Assembly: GCF_000974445.1 (NCBI RefSeq)
Contig: NZ_BBOJ01000015.1
Coordinates: forward strand, 62,001 to 126,000
From: Lentzea aerocolonigenes
GTDB lineage: Bacteria > Actinomycetota > Actinomycetes > Mycobacteriales > Pseudonocardiaceae
DNA length: 64,000 nt
Reading direction: 5' to 3'
In this document: piece by piece, positions 26,009-33,606 of the stretch
How the letters are laid out: each line of letters begins with the position of its first letter
How positions within the stretch are numbered: position 1 is the first letter of the stretch
Made by a program: the position numbers and the translations under genes
The notes under the pieces: generated by a model
Seen by the model: only the letters and a program-made list of their open reading frames with translations
Told to the model about the DNA's origin: nothing
Database searches by the model: none

Positions 26009-26762
26009 CCTGGACGCGTACTTCGCGCGCACGGGAGCATCAGCGTCGAGTTCGCTGACGGAGTTGCACGAGGCGCATGTGCGCGCCATTCCGTTCGAGA
26101 ACATCGACGTGATGCTCGGCCTCGTGCCGTCGCTGGACCTCGTCGACATCCAGGACAAGTTGGTGCACAGGCGTCGCGGCGGTTACTGCTACGAACACCA
26201 ACTGCTCTTCACGGCCGTGCTGGAGCGTCTCGGCTACACCGTCGCACGGCGCTTGAGCCGCGTGATGACCGGACCGCGCACGCACATGATGTCGATCGTG
26301 GACGAGCACCTCGTCGACGTCGGGTTCGGCGCCGGGATGCTGCACCCGATGCCGCTGGCCGACGGCGCGGTCGTGGACCAGGCCGGCTGGCTCCACCGGT
26401 TGCGCCGCGAGGACCGGCGGTGGGTGCTGGAGAAGCAGTCGTCGGACGGTTGGCAATTGCAGCACGCGTTCGAGGACGACGTCGAGCAACGGCCCGTGGA
26501 CTACATGGCGGCCAACTACTACGTGGCCACGCACGAGCGTTCACCGTTCAGCCGCCAGCTCGTCGTGATGCGTCTCGAACCGGGCCTGAGTCGCCGTCTG
26601 GTCGGTTCGACGCTCACGATCGAGCACGCGGGAGAGGAATCTGAGAATTCTCAGGTTGAGGACCTCTCGAAAACCCTGGAATCGCTGGACATCACGCTCA
26701 CCGAGAGGGAGCTGAGTCACATCAGCTCAACTTCAGGAACATTTGCGGAGGCGCGTTCGTAA
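25986..26762 (+). CDS. nat: Arylamine N-acetyltransferase
   Basis: Enzyme (258 aa) that transfers acetyl from acetyl-CoA to arylamines and hydrazines. The Cys-His-Asp triad is visible: Cys in RRGGYCYEHQLLF, His in GPRTHMMSIV, Asp in HLVDVGFGAG. The N-terminal helix bundle (HEAHVRAIPFENIDVMLG) and length fit the bacterial NAT family (about 270 aa). The C-terminus (LESLDITLTERELSHISSTS) is also typical. It follows the GNAT gene in the same transcript. Confidence 0.95.
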   Translation: MWQVETVDLDAYFARTGASASSSLTELHEAHVRAIPFENIDVMLGLVPSLDLVDIQDKLVHRRRGGYCYEHQLLFTAVLERLGYTVARRLSRVMTGPRTHMMSIVDEHLVDVGFGAGMLHPMPLADGAVVDQAGWLHRLRREDRRWVLEKQSSDGWQLQHAFEDDVEQRPVDYMAANYYVATHERSPFSRQLVVMRLEPGLSRRLVGSTLTIEHAGEESENSQVEDLSKTLESLDITLTERELSHISSTSGTFAEARS

Positions 26763-26800
26763 TACGAGGTGCAGGGGATCGCAATTCGGAGGTGTAGGAA

Positions 26801-27310
26801 ATGACCACCGCGACTCCGTTCGCCACAGGAACCAATTCCGCCGGCGTCAACGCACTGCCCACGCCGCCCACGGGCTGGCCGATCGGTTCCTACGCGACCT
26901 ACGAAGAGGCGCAGCGAGCCGTCGACCACCTGGCGGACAACGACTTCCCGGTCGCGGACGTCACCATCGTCGGCATCGAGCCGATGATCGTCGAACGTGT
27001 CACCGGCCGCCTGACGTGGGGCCGCGTCCTGGGCGCGGGTGCCGCGTCCGGTGCCTGGTTCGGTCTGTTCGTCGGTCTGCTGCTGGGCCTGTTCTCCACC
27101 GGCGGCGCCCTCGCCCCGATCGTCACGGGCCTCCTCGTCGGTACGGTCTTCGGCCTGGCGGGCGCGGCGATCCGGTACTCGGCCCAGCGCGGCCGCCGCG
27201 ACTTCGCCTCGACCACCCAGCTCGTGGCCGGCCGCTACGACGTGCTGAGCCACCCGCGTAGCGCCGAGCGCGGCAAGGAGATGCTGACCGCGCTGGCCTG
27301 GCGGTCCTGA
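26801..27310 (+). CDS. General-stress-protein-17M-like membrane protein
   Basis: Protein of 169 aa with an N-terminal soluble domain of the YflT/GSP17M type (IGSYATYEEAQRAVDHLADN, VADVTIVGIEP). A Gly-rich hydrophobic hairpin follows (about 78-125, two helices), then a hydrophilic tail. Such proteins are often induced by stress and sit at the membrane; molecular function unknown. A GGAGG site precedes the ATG, and a strong terminator follows the gene. Confidence 0.85.
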   Translation: MTTATPFATGTNSAGVNALPTPPTGWPIGSYATYEEAQRAVDHLADNDFPVADVTIVGIEPMIVERVTGRLTWGRVLGAGAASGAWFGLFVGLLLGLFSTGGALAPIVTGLLVGTVFGLAGAAIRYSAQRGRRDFASTTQLVAGRYDVLSHPRSAERGKEMLTALAWRS

Positions 27311-27329
27311 GACCTGCTCCCACCACACA

Positions 27330-27364
27330 GGAAACGCCGTCCCGATCTTCGGGGCGGCGTTTCC
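27330..27364 (+). terminator. Stem-loop terminator after the 17M-like gene
   Basis: Arms GGAAACGCCGTCCC and GGGGCGGCGTTTCC pair with a single G-T wobble around a 7-base loop. The stem starts 20 bp after the stop codon at 27310 and is followed by a short T-containing stretch. Confidence 0.85.
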
Positions 27365-27475
27365 GCTTTGCTCGGACGTGTGACTCGGCTGGTGAACCGG
27401 CAGGGGCGGCAGGCTCGGTGCCTGCCGCCCCTTTCTGCTGGGCTCCTTTCGCGTCGGCCGGACAGGAAACGTTCC

Positions 27476-27700
27476 TCAGCCGGCCGGAGGAGATCGCTGC
27501 CGCGACCTCGCGAACCCGGCGCGCCGCACCCCTCGCAGAACCGCGGGTTCCGGAAAGCCCGCGACGCCTGCGCGAGAGTGAGGACGCGGTCTCGGCGTTG
27601 TGCCGAAGTTGGCGTCGATGATCGCCTCGAACTCCGCGCTCACCCACGCCGGATCGGCGCACACCAGGTCCGCGAAAGCCCTCTCGCTGGTCCTCAGCAC
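27476..27700 (-). CDS. Small conserved hypothetical protein (74 aa)
   Basis: Starts LRTSERAFADLVCADPAWV, then SAEFEAIIDANFG, an amphipathic helical segment, followed by an Arg/Pro-rich tail. I chose the GTG at 27700: GAGGAG lies 7 bases upstream, and a consensus-like promoter sits 43 to 71 bp upstream. Divergent from the MerR gene. Function unknown. Confidence 0.65.
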   Translation of the reverse strand: MLRTSERAFADLVCADPAWVSAEFEAIIDANFGTTPRPRPHSRAGVAGFPEPAVLRGVRRAGFARSRQRSPPAG

Positions 27701-27742
27701 CTCGTCACTCCTCGATGAAGAGCAGCTAGTAGGTACAGATTT

Positions 27743-27771
27743 TTTGTAGCGCGGACTGTAGGTTATGTCAA
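27743..27771 (-). promoter_or_regulatory. Sigma-70-like promoter for the 74-aa gene, in the MerR intergenic region
   Basis: On the minus strand, TTGACA (27771-27766) and TACAAA (27748-27743) are 17 bp apart. The area is flanked by inverted 7-bp arms AGTAGGT (27728-27734) and ACCTACT (27774-27780), which could be regulator sites. The right arm runs up to the ribosome site of the MerR gene. Confidence 0.65.
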
Positions 27772-27792
27772 CCACCTACTTGAGGAGATTCC

Positions 27793-28101
27793 GTGCCGCT
27801 GAGCGACCTCGACGACGAGGACTACCCGGCGTACACGACGGGCAGGGCCGCGGAGCTGCTGGGCGTGCAGCAGGCGTTCCTGCGCAGCCTCGACACCGCC
27901 GAGGTGCTCGTCCCGCACCGGTCCGAGGGCGGCCACCGGCGCTACTCCCGCCGCCAGCTCGGCGTGGCGCACCGCTTCCGGGAGCTGTTCGACGACGGTC
28001 ACCTGCTGGTGTCCGCGGCGCTGATCGTGCGGCTGGAGGACGACCTCGCGGCGGCGAACGCCGAGGTCGCAGCCCTGCGGCTGCGTCTCGACGAGAAGTA
28101 G
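27793..28101 (+). CDS. Small MerR-family regulator
   Basis: DNA-binding protein of 102 aa. The MerR winged helix is YTTGRAAELLGVQQAFLRSL, then VLVPHRSEGGHRRYSRRQL, followed by a C-terminal coiled coil (EDDLAAANAEVAALRLRLDE) for dimerisation. There is no effector domain, as in HspR-like and short actinobacterial MerR proteins. GTG at 27793 with GAGGAG five bases before. It probably acts on the divergent promoter at 27743-27771. Confidence 0.88.
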   Translation: MPLSDLDDEDYPAYTTGRAAELLGVQQAFLRSLDTAEVLVPHRSEGGHRRYSRRQLGVAHRFRELFDDGHLLVSAALIVRLEDDLAAANAEVAALRLRLDEK

Positions 28102-28110
28102 GGGCAGTTT

Positions 28111-28151
28111 CCGTACGTCATACGGTATTGTTTCCGTATGGCCTACGGAAA
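28111..28151. promoter_or_regulatory. Tandem TetR operators sharing the core of the site at 14340
   Basis: Two palindromes. CCGTA and TACGG arms with a 5-bp spacer occupy 28111-28125; TTTCCGTA and TACGGAAA arms with a 5-bp spacer occupy 28131-28151. The centres are 23 bp apart, about two helical turns. They precede the TetR start at 28164. The core CCGTA-N5-TACGG equals that of the 14340 operator. Confidence 0.82.
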
Positions 28152-28163
28152 TGGGGTGGACGG

Positions 28164-28919
28164 ATGGCCGCCGAACGCAGCGGCGGGGGAGACCCGGCCA
28201 GGACGATCGCGCTGCTCTGGCGCAAGCCGCCCGAGCCGAAACCAGTCGGCAGGAAGCCCAAGGTGAGCGTCGACCAGATCATCACCGCGGCGATCGCGGT
28301 GGCCGACCGCGAAGGGCTCGGCGCGATGTCGATGGCCCGCGTCGCGCAGGAGCTCACCGTCGGCACGATGTCGCTCTACACACACGTGCCCGGCAAGGCG
28401 GAGCTGATCGACCTGATGGCGGACGCGGTGCTGCAGGAACGCGACCTCACGTCCGATGGCACGTGGCGTGACCGCATCAAGCACTACGCCGACCGCACAC
28501 GCGCCGTGTACCAGGCACACCCGTGGATGCGTGACGTGTCGATGGTGCGCCCACCGCTCGGACCGGGCTTGATGGACGGCCAGGAGTTCGTGCTGGCCGC
28601 GCTCGCCGACGCCGGTCTGGAACCACGCCACGTGACGACCGCGCACATCGCGGTCGAGGGGTTCGTGCACGGCGCGGCGGCGTCCGAAGTGGACGATCAA
28701 CAGCTGGAGGAGAAGACCGGCGAGTCCGGCGACTCGTGGTGGGGCGCGCGGCAGCTGTTCTGGGACGACTACTTCGACGTCGAGCGCTACCCGACCATGA
28801 CGAGCCTGTGGAACGCCGGCGCCTACGACACCGGCGGCACGCTCTCCGACACCGTGCGCGACTCGTTCGACTACGGGCTCGAGAAGCTGCTCGACGGCAT
28901 CGAAGGGGGACTGCGATGA
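28164..28919 (+). CDS. TetR-family regulator (paralogue of the gene at 13569)
   Basis: Repressor of 251 aa with lead-in DPARTIALLWRKPPEPKP, HTH (VSVDQIITAAIAVADREGLG, LTVGTMSLYTHVPGKAELID) and a TetR_C domain. Length and N-terminal sequence match the TetR at 13569. ATG at 28164 with GGGGTGGA upstream. The stop overlaps the NmrA-like gene (ATGA), so regulator and enzyme form an autoregulated operon behind the two upstream palindromes. Confidence 0.93.
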   Translation: MAAERSGGGDPARTIALLWRKPPEPKPVGRKPKVSVDQIITAAIAVADREGLGAMSMARVAQELTVGTMSLYTHVPGKAELIDLMADAVLQERDLTSDGTWRDRIKHYADRTRAVYQAHPWMRDVSMVRPPLGPGLMDGQEFVLAALADAGLEPRHVTTAHIAVEGFVHGAAASEVDDQQLEEKTGESGDSWWGARQLFWDDYFDVERYPTMTSLWNAGAYDTGGTLSDTVRDSFDYGLEKLLDGIEGGLR

Positions 28920-29758
28920 CGATCCTGGTGACCGGGGCGACGGGCAACGTCGGCCGGCTGGTGGTGCGAGGACTCACCGGTCACGTGCGGGCGATGACCC
29001 GCGACCCGGCCAAGGCGAGCTTCCCCGCGCACGTCGAGACCGTCCGCGGCGACCTCGGCGACCCGGACGGCATCCCGTTCGACGGCGTGGAGAAGCTGTA
29101 CCTGTTCGTCCACCCGCCGACCGTCGGGGAGGTGGTCGAGCGGGCGGTGAAGGCCGGCGTGCGCAGGATCGTGACGCTCTCCTCCGGCGCGGTGACCTGG
29201 GGCTACGACAAGACCCACCACCTGCCGGCCGAGCAGGCCGTCGAGGCGTCCGGCGTCGAGTGGACCCACGTGCGGCCCGGCGAGTTCGCGGCCAACAAGA
29301 TCGAACTGTGGGGCCCGTCGATCCGCGCGGACGGCACGATCGTGCACCCGAACCCCGACGAGTTCGGCCAGCCGATCCACGAGGCCGACATCGCCGAGGT
29401 CGCGGTGAAGGCGCTGCTGGAGGACGGTCACGCGGGCAAGGCCTACGACCTGTCCGGACCGCCGCAGCTCACCCAGCGGCAGATGGCCGCGGCGATCGGT
29501 GAGGCGATCGGCCGCGAGCTGCGGTTCCGCGACGTGACGACGGACGAGGCGCTCGCCTACTACGTCGGTCTCGGGTGGCCGGAGGAGATCGCGCGGTACG
29601 TCCTCGGGCTCAGCGGGTACGAGGGTGGTGATCCCGACGACTTCGCGGACTACGAGTTCGTGGTGCAGCCGGACTTCGAGGCCGTGACGAGCCGGCCGTA
29701 CCGGACGTTCGCGCAGTGGGCGCGTGATCACGTGGCCGACTTCAGGGCGACCGCGTGA
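28916..29758 (+). CDS. NmrA-like NAD(P)H-binding protein (atypical SDR)
   Basis: Protein of 280 aa with an N-terminal Rossmann motif (MTILVTGATGNVGRLVVRGL), a strand RIVTLSSGAV and a substrate-side loop THVRPGEFAANKIELWG. No Y-x3-K catalytic pair is evident, as is usual for NmrA/azoreductase-type members. It probably binds NADP and acts as a reductase or redox sensor. Co-transcribed with the TetR gene; the next gene starts 4 bases before its stop codon ends. Confidence 0.9.
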   Translation: MTILVTGATGNVGRLVVRGLTGHVRAMTRDPAKASFPAHVETVRGDLGDPDGIPFDGVEKLYLFVHPPTVGEVVERAVKAGVRRIVTLSSGAVTWGYDKTHHLPAEQAVEASGVEWTHVRPGEFAANKIELWGPSIRADGTIVHPNPDEFGQPIHEADIAEVAVKALLEDGHAGKAYDLSGPPQLTQRQMAAAIGEAIGRELRFRDVTTDEALAYYVGLGWPEEIARYVLGLSGYEGGDPDDFADYEFVVQPDFEAVTSRPYRTFAQWARDHVADFRATA

Positions 29759-30078
29759 AGCTGATCGCGACCGACCTCGACGGCACCCTGCTGCGCAACG
29801 ACCGGACCTTGTCGCGCCGCTCGCTCGCCGCGCTGCGCACCGCCACCGAGTCCGGCGCCGAGGTCGTGTTCGTGACGGCGAGGCCGCCCCGGTTCGAACC
29901 GTCCTACGTGCTGCGAATGCCGGAGGACGCCGCCGCCGAGCACCCCGTCGAGGCGCTCGACGACCTGTGGGCGGTGCCGTTCGTGAAGCTGCTGGCGTAC
30001 TCGCGCCACCACAGCGCGGGCTTCACCAACGAGCAGGACGGCGTGGCCGTCGTGCTCGAAGATCTGTTCGGCCGCTGA
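29755..30078 (+). pseudogene. Internally shortened Cof-type HAD hydrolase remnant (107 aa)
   Basis: Starts MKLIATDLDGTLLRNDRTLS, the intact DxDG motif I of Cof-type HAD phosphatases, and ends EQDGVAVVLEDLFGR, the normal family C-terminus. Family members are about 270 aa. After VTARPPRFEPSYVLRMPED the core between motif I and the cap is missing. After LLAYSRHHSAG the lysine and GD-x3-D region is missing. Both losses keep the frame. Without motifs II to IV it cannot be a normal phosphatase. GTG start overlaps the NmrA gene (GTGA). Calling it a pseudogene is my judgement. Confidence 0.7.
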
Positions 30079-30097
30079 TCACCCGTCGATTCCGGCC

Positions 30098-30136
30098 CCT
30101 CCTCGTTCGACGTCCGAGTAGGAGCGAACGAGGAGG
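30098..30136 (+). promoter_or_regulatory. 12-bp hairpin sequestering the ribosome site of the YCII-like gene
   Basis: Perfect arms CCTCCTCGTTCG (30098-30109) and CGAACGAGGAGG (30125-30136) flank a 15-base loop. The right arm is the GAGGAGG ribosome site of the gene starting at 30141. Folded RNA would hide it. It could equally be a terminator for the HAD remnant or a DNA operator. Confidence 0.75.
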
Positions 30137-30140
30137 TCCG

Positions 30141-30371
30141 GTGCGGTTCATGGTGTTCGTCAGGAGCCCGCTGCCGTTGGCGGCGCTGCACAAGGACGCG
30201 TTGGTGCGCGCGGGTGTCCTGCTCGACGTGGGCGACCTGGTGCCGGCCGCGTTCGGGGTGTCCGGGTACTGGCTGATCGACGTCCGCACGAAGGAGGAAG
30301 CCGTCGAACGCGTCCGGCGCATCCCCCTTCCGGCGTGCGTCGTGGAAATACGGCAGGTGGCTGTGGTCTGA
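30141..30371 (+). CDS. Shortened YCII/DGPF-family protein (76 aa)
   Basis: Begins MRFMVFVRSP and ends VVEIRQVAVV, like YCII-related (DGPF) proteins of about 115-140 aa. The central loop with the DGPF motif is absent; the sequence runs from RAGVLLDVGDLVPAAFG straight to GYWLIDVRTKEEAVERVRRI. It sits 8 bp before an ECF42-type sigma gene, the standard position for a DGPF partner. It may be a reduced partner or a decayed gene. Its ribosome site lies inside a hairpin. Confidence 0.65.
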   Translation: MRFMVFVRSPLPLAALHKDALVRAGVLLDVGDLVPAAFGVSGYWLIDVRTKEEAVERVRRIPLPACVVEIRQVAVV

Positions 30372-30378
30372 TGCCTCC

Positions 30379-31629
30379 ATGGGGGCTACCACCTCGGTGC
30401 ACCGCACCATCGACGCGGTCTGGCGGATGGAGTCGGCGAAGGTCATCGCGGCACTCGCCCGGTACACGCGCGACGTCGGCCTCGCCGAAGAGATGGCTCA
30501 GGACGCACTGGTCGCGGCGCTGGAGCAGTGGCCGGAGGAAGGCGTGCCGCGCAACCCCGGCGCGTGGCTCACGACCACGGCCAAGCGGCGGGCGATCGAC
30601 CAGATCCGGCGGCGCGAGAACTTCAACCGCAAGGTCGAGGAGATCGGGCGGGACGTCCAGGAGGCCACGCCGGATGCCAGCGAGGGCATCGAGGACGAGA
30701 TCGGCGACGACCTGCTGAGCCTCATCTTCACCGCGTGCCACCCGGTTCTGGGCACCGAGGCGCGCGTCGCGCTCACGCTGAAGATGCTGGGCGGCCTCAA
30801 GACCGAGGAGATCGCCCGCGCGTTCCTCGTCAGCGACTCGACGGTCGCCCAGCGCATCGTGCGCGCCAAGAAGGCGCTGGCCGACGCCGGGGTGCCGTTC
30901 GAGGTGCCCGAAGGTCCCGAGCTCGCGCCCCGGCTGGCGTCGGTGCTCGAGGTGATCTACCTGATCTTCAACGAGGGTTACTCCGCGACCCAGGGCGACG
31001 ACTGGATGCGTCCCGAGCTGTGCGCGGAGGCCCTGCGGCTCGGGCGCGTGCTCGCCGAGCTCGCGCCGAAGGAGGCCGAGGTCCACAGCCTGGTCGCGCT
31101 GATGGAGATCCAGGCGTCCCGCTCCAAGGCACGGACCGGCCCCGGCGGCGAGCCCGTGCTGCTGCTGGAACAGGACCGAGGCAAGTGGGACTGGCTGCTG
31201 ATCGGCCGCGGGCTCAAGGCCCTCGAACGTGCCGAGGCGCTCAACCAGCCGCCCGGCCCCTACTACGTACAGGCCGCCCTCGCCGCGTGTCACGGCCGCG
31301 CGCGCAAGGCCGAGGACACCGACTGGCAACGCATCGCCACGCTCTACCAGGTGCTCGCTCAGATCTCGCCGTCCCCGATCGTCGAGCTCAACCGCGCGGT
31401 GGCCCTGTCCATGGCCTTCGGGCCCGCCGCCGGTCTGGCGCTGGTCGACGAGATCGCGGGCGAGAAGGCGTTGCAGGGCTACCACCTGCTGCCGAGCGTC
31501 CGGGGCGACCTCCTGATGAAGCTCGGCCGCACGAAGGAAGCGAAGGCCGAGTTCGAGAAGGCCGCCTCCCTCACCCGCAACGAACGCGAGAGGACCCTGC
31601 TGCTCGAACGCGCCGCGGCCTGCGACTGA
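30379..31629 (+). CDS. ECF42-type RNA polymerase sigma factor with TPR-like C-terminal domain
   Basis: Sigma factor of 416 aa. Sigma region 2 is VIAALARYTRDVGLAEEMAQ and WLTTTAKRRAIDQIRR. Region 4 is LKTEEIARAFLVSDSTVAQ. A C-terminal extension of about 230 residues rich in Ala, Leu and Glu helices (EVIYLIFNEGYSAT, LNRAVALSMAFGP, LLMKLGRTKEAKAEFEKA) replaces an anti-sigma factor. This is the ECF42 architecture, normally linked to DGPF proteins. It directly follows the 76-aa YCII-like gene and abuts the convergent glycosyltransferase gene with no gap. Confidence 0.94.
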   Translation: MGATTSVHRTIDAVWRMESAKVIAALARYTRDVGLAEEMAQDALVAALEQWPEEGVPRNPGAWLTTTAKRRAIDQIRRRENFNRKVEEIGRDVQEATPDASEGIEDEIGDDLLSLIFTACHPVLGTEARVALTLKMLGGLKTEEIARAFLVSDSTVAQRIVRAKKALADAGVPFEVPEGPELAPRLASVLEVIYLIFNEGYSATQGDDWMRPELCAEALRLGRVLAELAPKEAEVHSLVALMEIQASRSKARTGPGGEPVLLLEQDRGKWDWLLIGRGLKALERAEALNQPPGPYYVQAALAACHGRARKAEDTDWQRIATLYQVLAQISPSPIVELNRAVALSMAFGPAAGLALVDEIAGEKALQGYHLLPSVRGDLLMKLGRTKEAKAEFEKAASLTRNERERTLLLERAAACD

Positions 31630-32382
31630 TCATCGTCGGGTGGAGATCCGTTCGACGGCGACCCGCCCCAGGAACAGCAGGTTGCCCAGCACGTACCGGC
31701 GGAACAGCCGCTTCGGCTCCAGCAGCAGCCGGTACACCCACTCGACCCCCGCCTTCCGCATCCACGCGGGGGCGCGGGAGACCTTGCCCGCGGCGAAGTC
31801 CAGGAACGCGCCGACCGCGACTCCCAGGTAGGCGCCGGTGGCACCGAGGTGCTGGTCCAGCCACAACTCCTGCTTCGGGTTGCCCATCGCCACGATGAGC
31901 ACTTTTGTGCTGCTTTCCTTGATCTGGCCCACGATCCCGGCCTCGTCGGCGCGGCCGAAGAACCCGTGCCGGCAGCCCGCGACCCGGAGCCGGGGGATCT
32001 GGGTGGTGAGGTTTTCCGCAGCCGCCTCCGCGATCCCCGGTTCTCCGCCGAGGAAGAACACCGGTGCGTCACGCTCCGCTGCCAGCTCCAGGATCTTCGG
32101 GGTGAGGTCGGTGCCGTTGAGGTTGTCCGGAAAGCGTTTCCCCTGCACCTTCGCGGCGATCGCCAGCCCGGACCCGTCGTTCAGCACGAGCGCCGCGCTG
32201 TCCAGCACTCTCCGGTAGGCGGGGTTGGCACTGGCCACGTTGAGCGAGTGGGCGTTCGCATAGGCCAGCAACGACGGGCCCGGCGAGTCGATGAGCTCGC
32301 GGACCACGGCGAGCACTTGGTTCTTGGGCAGGCAAGCCACCTGAATGCCGAGCACAGTCACTGTCGGGACGTGCGAGCGCAT
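31630..32382 (-). CDS. WecG/TagA/CpsF-family glycosyltransferase (GT26)
   Basis: Cytoplasmic-face glycosyltransferase of 250 aa that adds a sugar, often ManNAc or a mannosaminuronate, to a polyprenyl-linked intermediate in cell-surface polymer synthesis. Motifs: LLAYANAHSLNVA, VLNDGSGLAIA, NGTDLTPKILELA, MGNPKQELWLDQHL and VGAFLDFAAGKVSRAP. The basic C-terminal helix (RRYVLGNLLFLGRVAVER) is the usual membrane-association element. No other polysaccharide genes are near, so the polymer is unknown. Confidence 0.93.
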   Translation of the reverse strand: MRSHVPTVTVLGIQVACLPKNQVLAVVRELIDSPGPSLLAYANAHSLNVASANPAYRRVLDSAALVLNDGSGLAIAAKVQGKRFPDNLNGTDLTPKILELAAERDAPVFFLGGEPGIAEAAAENLTTQIPRLRVAGCRHGFFGRADEAGIVGQIKESSTKVLIVAMGNPKQELWLDQHLGATGAYLGVAVGAFLDFAAGKVSRAPAWMRKAGVEWVYRLLLEPKRLFRRYVLGNLLFLGRVAVERISTRR

Positions 32383-32469
32383 GCATCTATTTTGCCCTCA
32401 AACGAAGGACGGTGGCATCGGCTGATGTGGTGACTGTGGCCGGCAGCGGGCCGGCCACCGCGGAAGCGA

Positions 32470-33060
32470 CTAGGTGAGGGCGAGCTTCGCGCCGAGCGCG
32501 GCGAACGACGCGGCGAAGAACCGGCGCAGCCACACCATCACGCGCGGCCGGGCCAGCACCCGGTCCCGCATCGACGCCGCGAACACGCCGTAGACCGCGA
32601 AGACCACGAACGTCAGCGCCATGAACACCGCGCTCAACATGACCATCTGGCTCAGGCCGGTCGCGAACTGCGGCAGGAACGCCACGAAGAAGATCGTCAG
32701 CTTCGGGTTGAGCAGGTTGATCAGCACCGCCGACACCACGGTCTTCCTCGCGGACGTCGGTGCCGGGGAGGTGTCCACGACGAGCTCGCTCTTGTCCCGC
32801 AACGTGGTCCACGCCAGGTACACCAGGTACGCGACGCCGAGGTACTTCACGATCTCGAACGCCAGCGCGCTGGCGTGCAGCAACGCCGCGAGGCCGGTGA
32901 CGGTGGCCAGCACGTGCGGCACGATGCCCAGGGTGCAGCCGAACGCGGCGATCACGCTCGCCCTGCGTCCGCGGGACAGGCCGGCGGACAACGTGTACAG
33001 CACACCGGTGCCGGGGGTGGCGACCGCGATCAGGGTCGTGATCAGGAAGGCGAGGCTCAT
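32470..33060 (-). CDS. LysE/RhtB-family amino-acid exporter
   Basis: Membrane exporter of 196 aa with about six helices. ATPGTGVLYTLSAGLSRGRR is the LysE/RhtB N-terminal signature, and INLLNPKLTIFFVAFLPQF is the conserved middle motif. Such proteins expel amino acids or homoserine lactones. I chose the ATG at 33060; an ATG at 33072 is also possible. Divergent from a VOC-family gene. Confidence 0.91.
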   Translation of the reverse strand: MSLAFLITTLIAVATPGTGVLYTLSAGLSRGRRASVIAAFGCTLGIVPHVLATVTGLAALLHASALAFEIVKYLGVAYLVYLAWTTLRDKSELVVDTSPAPTSARKTVVSAVLINLLNPKLTIFFVAFLPQFATGLSQMVMLSAVFMALTFVVFAVYGVFAASMRDRVLARPRVMVWLRRFFAASFAALGAKLALT

Positions 33061-33168
33061 ACCGCCCACCATTCCGCCCAAGCGGTCCAGCTGACAGGGC
33101 CAAAACCCGCTCGCGAAGTTGGACCACTTCCGGTGTCGAGAATCCGCGGCCGGTACCGTCCCAGGGGT

Positions 33169-33606
33169 ATGGCCATCAAGAGCATGCACCACGTCGGCAT
33201 CACCGTCACCGACCTCGCCTCCACCGTCGCGTTCTTCACCGAGCTCGGCCTGGAGCTGGAAGGCGAGGCGCACATGGAGGGCGCCTTCGTCGACGGCGTG
33301 ATCGGGCTCGACGGCTCCCGCAGCCGGATCGCCATGATGCGCACGCCGGACGACCGGTACCGGGTCGAGTTCAGCGAGTTCGAGACCCCGCGCAGCATCG
33401 ACGGCAGCTCGCACGCCCCGATCAACGCCCTGGGCCTGCGGCACATCGCGTTCGTGGTGGACGACCTCGACGACACCCTCGCGCGGTTGCGACCGCACGG
33501 CGCCGAGGTGGTGAGGAACGTCGAGACCTACCAGGACGTCCTGAAGACCTGCTACGTCCGCGGACCCGAGGGCATCCTCATCGAGCTGGGCGAGTACTTC
33601 AGCTGA
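33169..33606 (+). CDS. VOC-family (glyoxalase/dioxygenase-fold) protein
   Basis: Metalloenzyme-fold protein of 145 aa with two beta-alpha-beta3 modules. The first starts MHHVGITVTDLASTVAFFTE; the second contains GLRHIAFVVDDLDDTLARLR and ends PEGILIELGEYF. Conserved His and Glu residues at the strand ends would bind a metal. The family includes glyoxalases, dioxygenases and antibiotic-binding proteins; the substrate is unknown. Its stop overlaps the convergent AraC gene by 8 bp. Confidence 0.9.
   Translation: MAIKSMHHVGITVTDLASTVAFFTELGLELEGEAHMEGAFVDGVIGLDGSRSRIAMMRTPDDRYRVEFSEFETPRSIDGSSHAPINALGLRHIAFVVDDLDDTLARLRPHGAEVVRNVETYQDVLKTCYVRGPEGILIELGEYFS

Noticed and set aside
28083..28160. Alternative TetR start at 28138 (ATG within the second palindrome)
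   Set aside because: That ATG is in another frame and gives a product without the TetR sequence; the ATG at 28164 is in frame and has a ribosome site.
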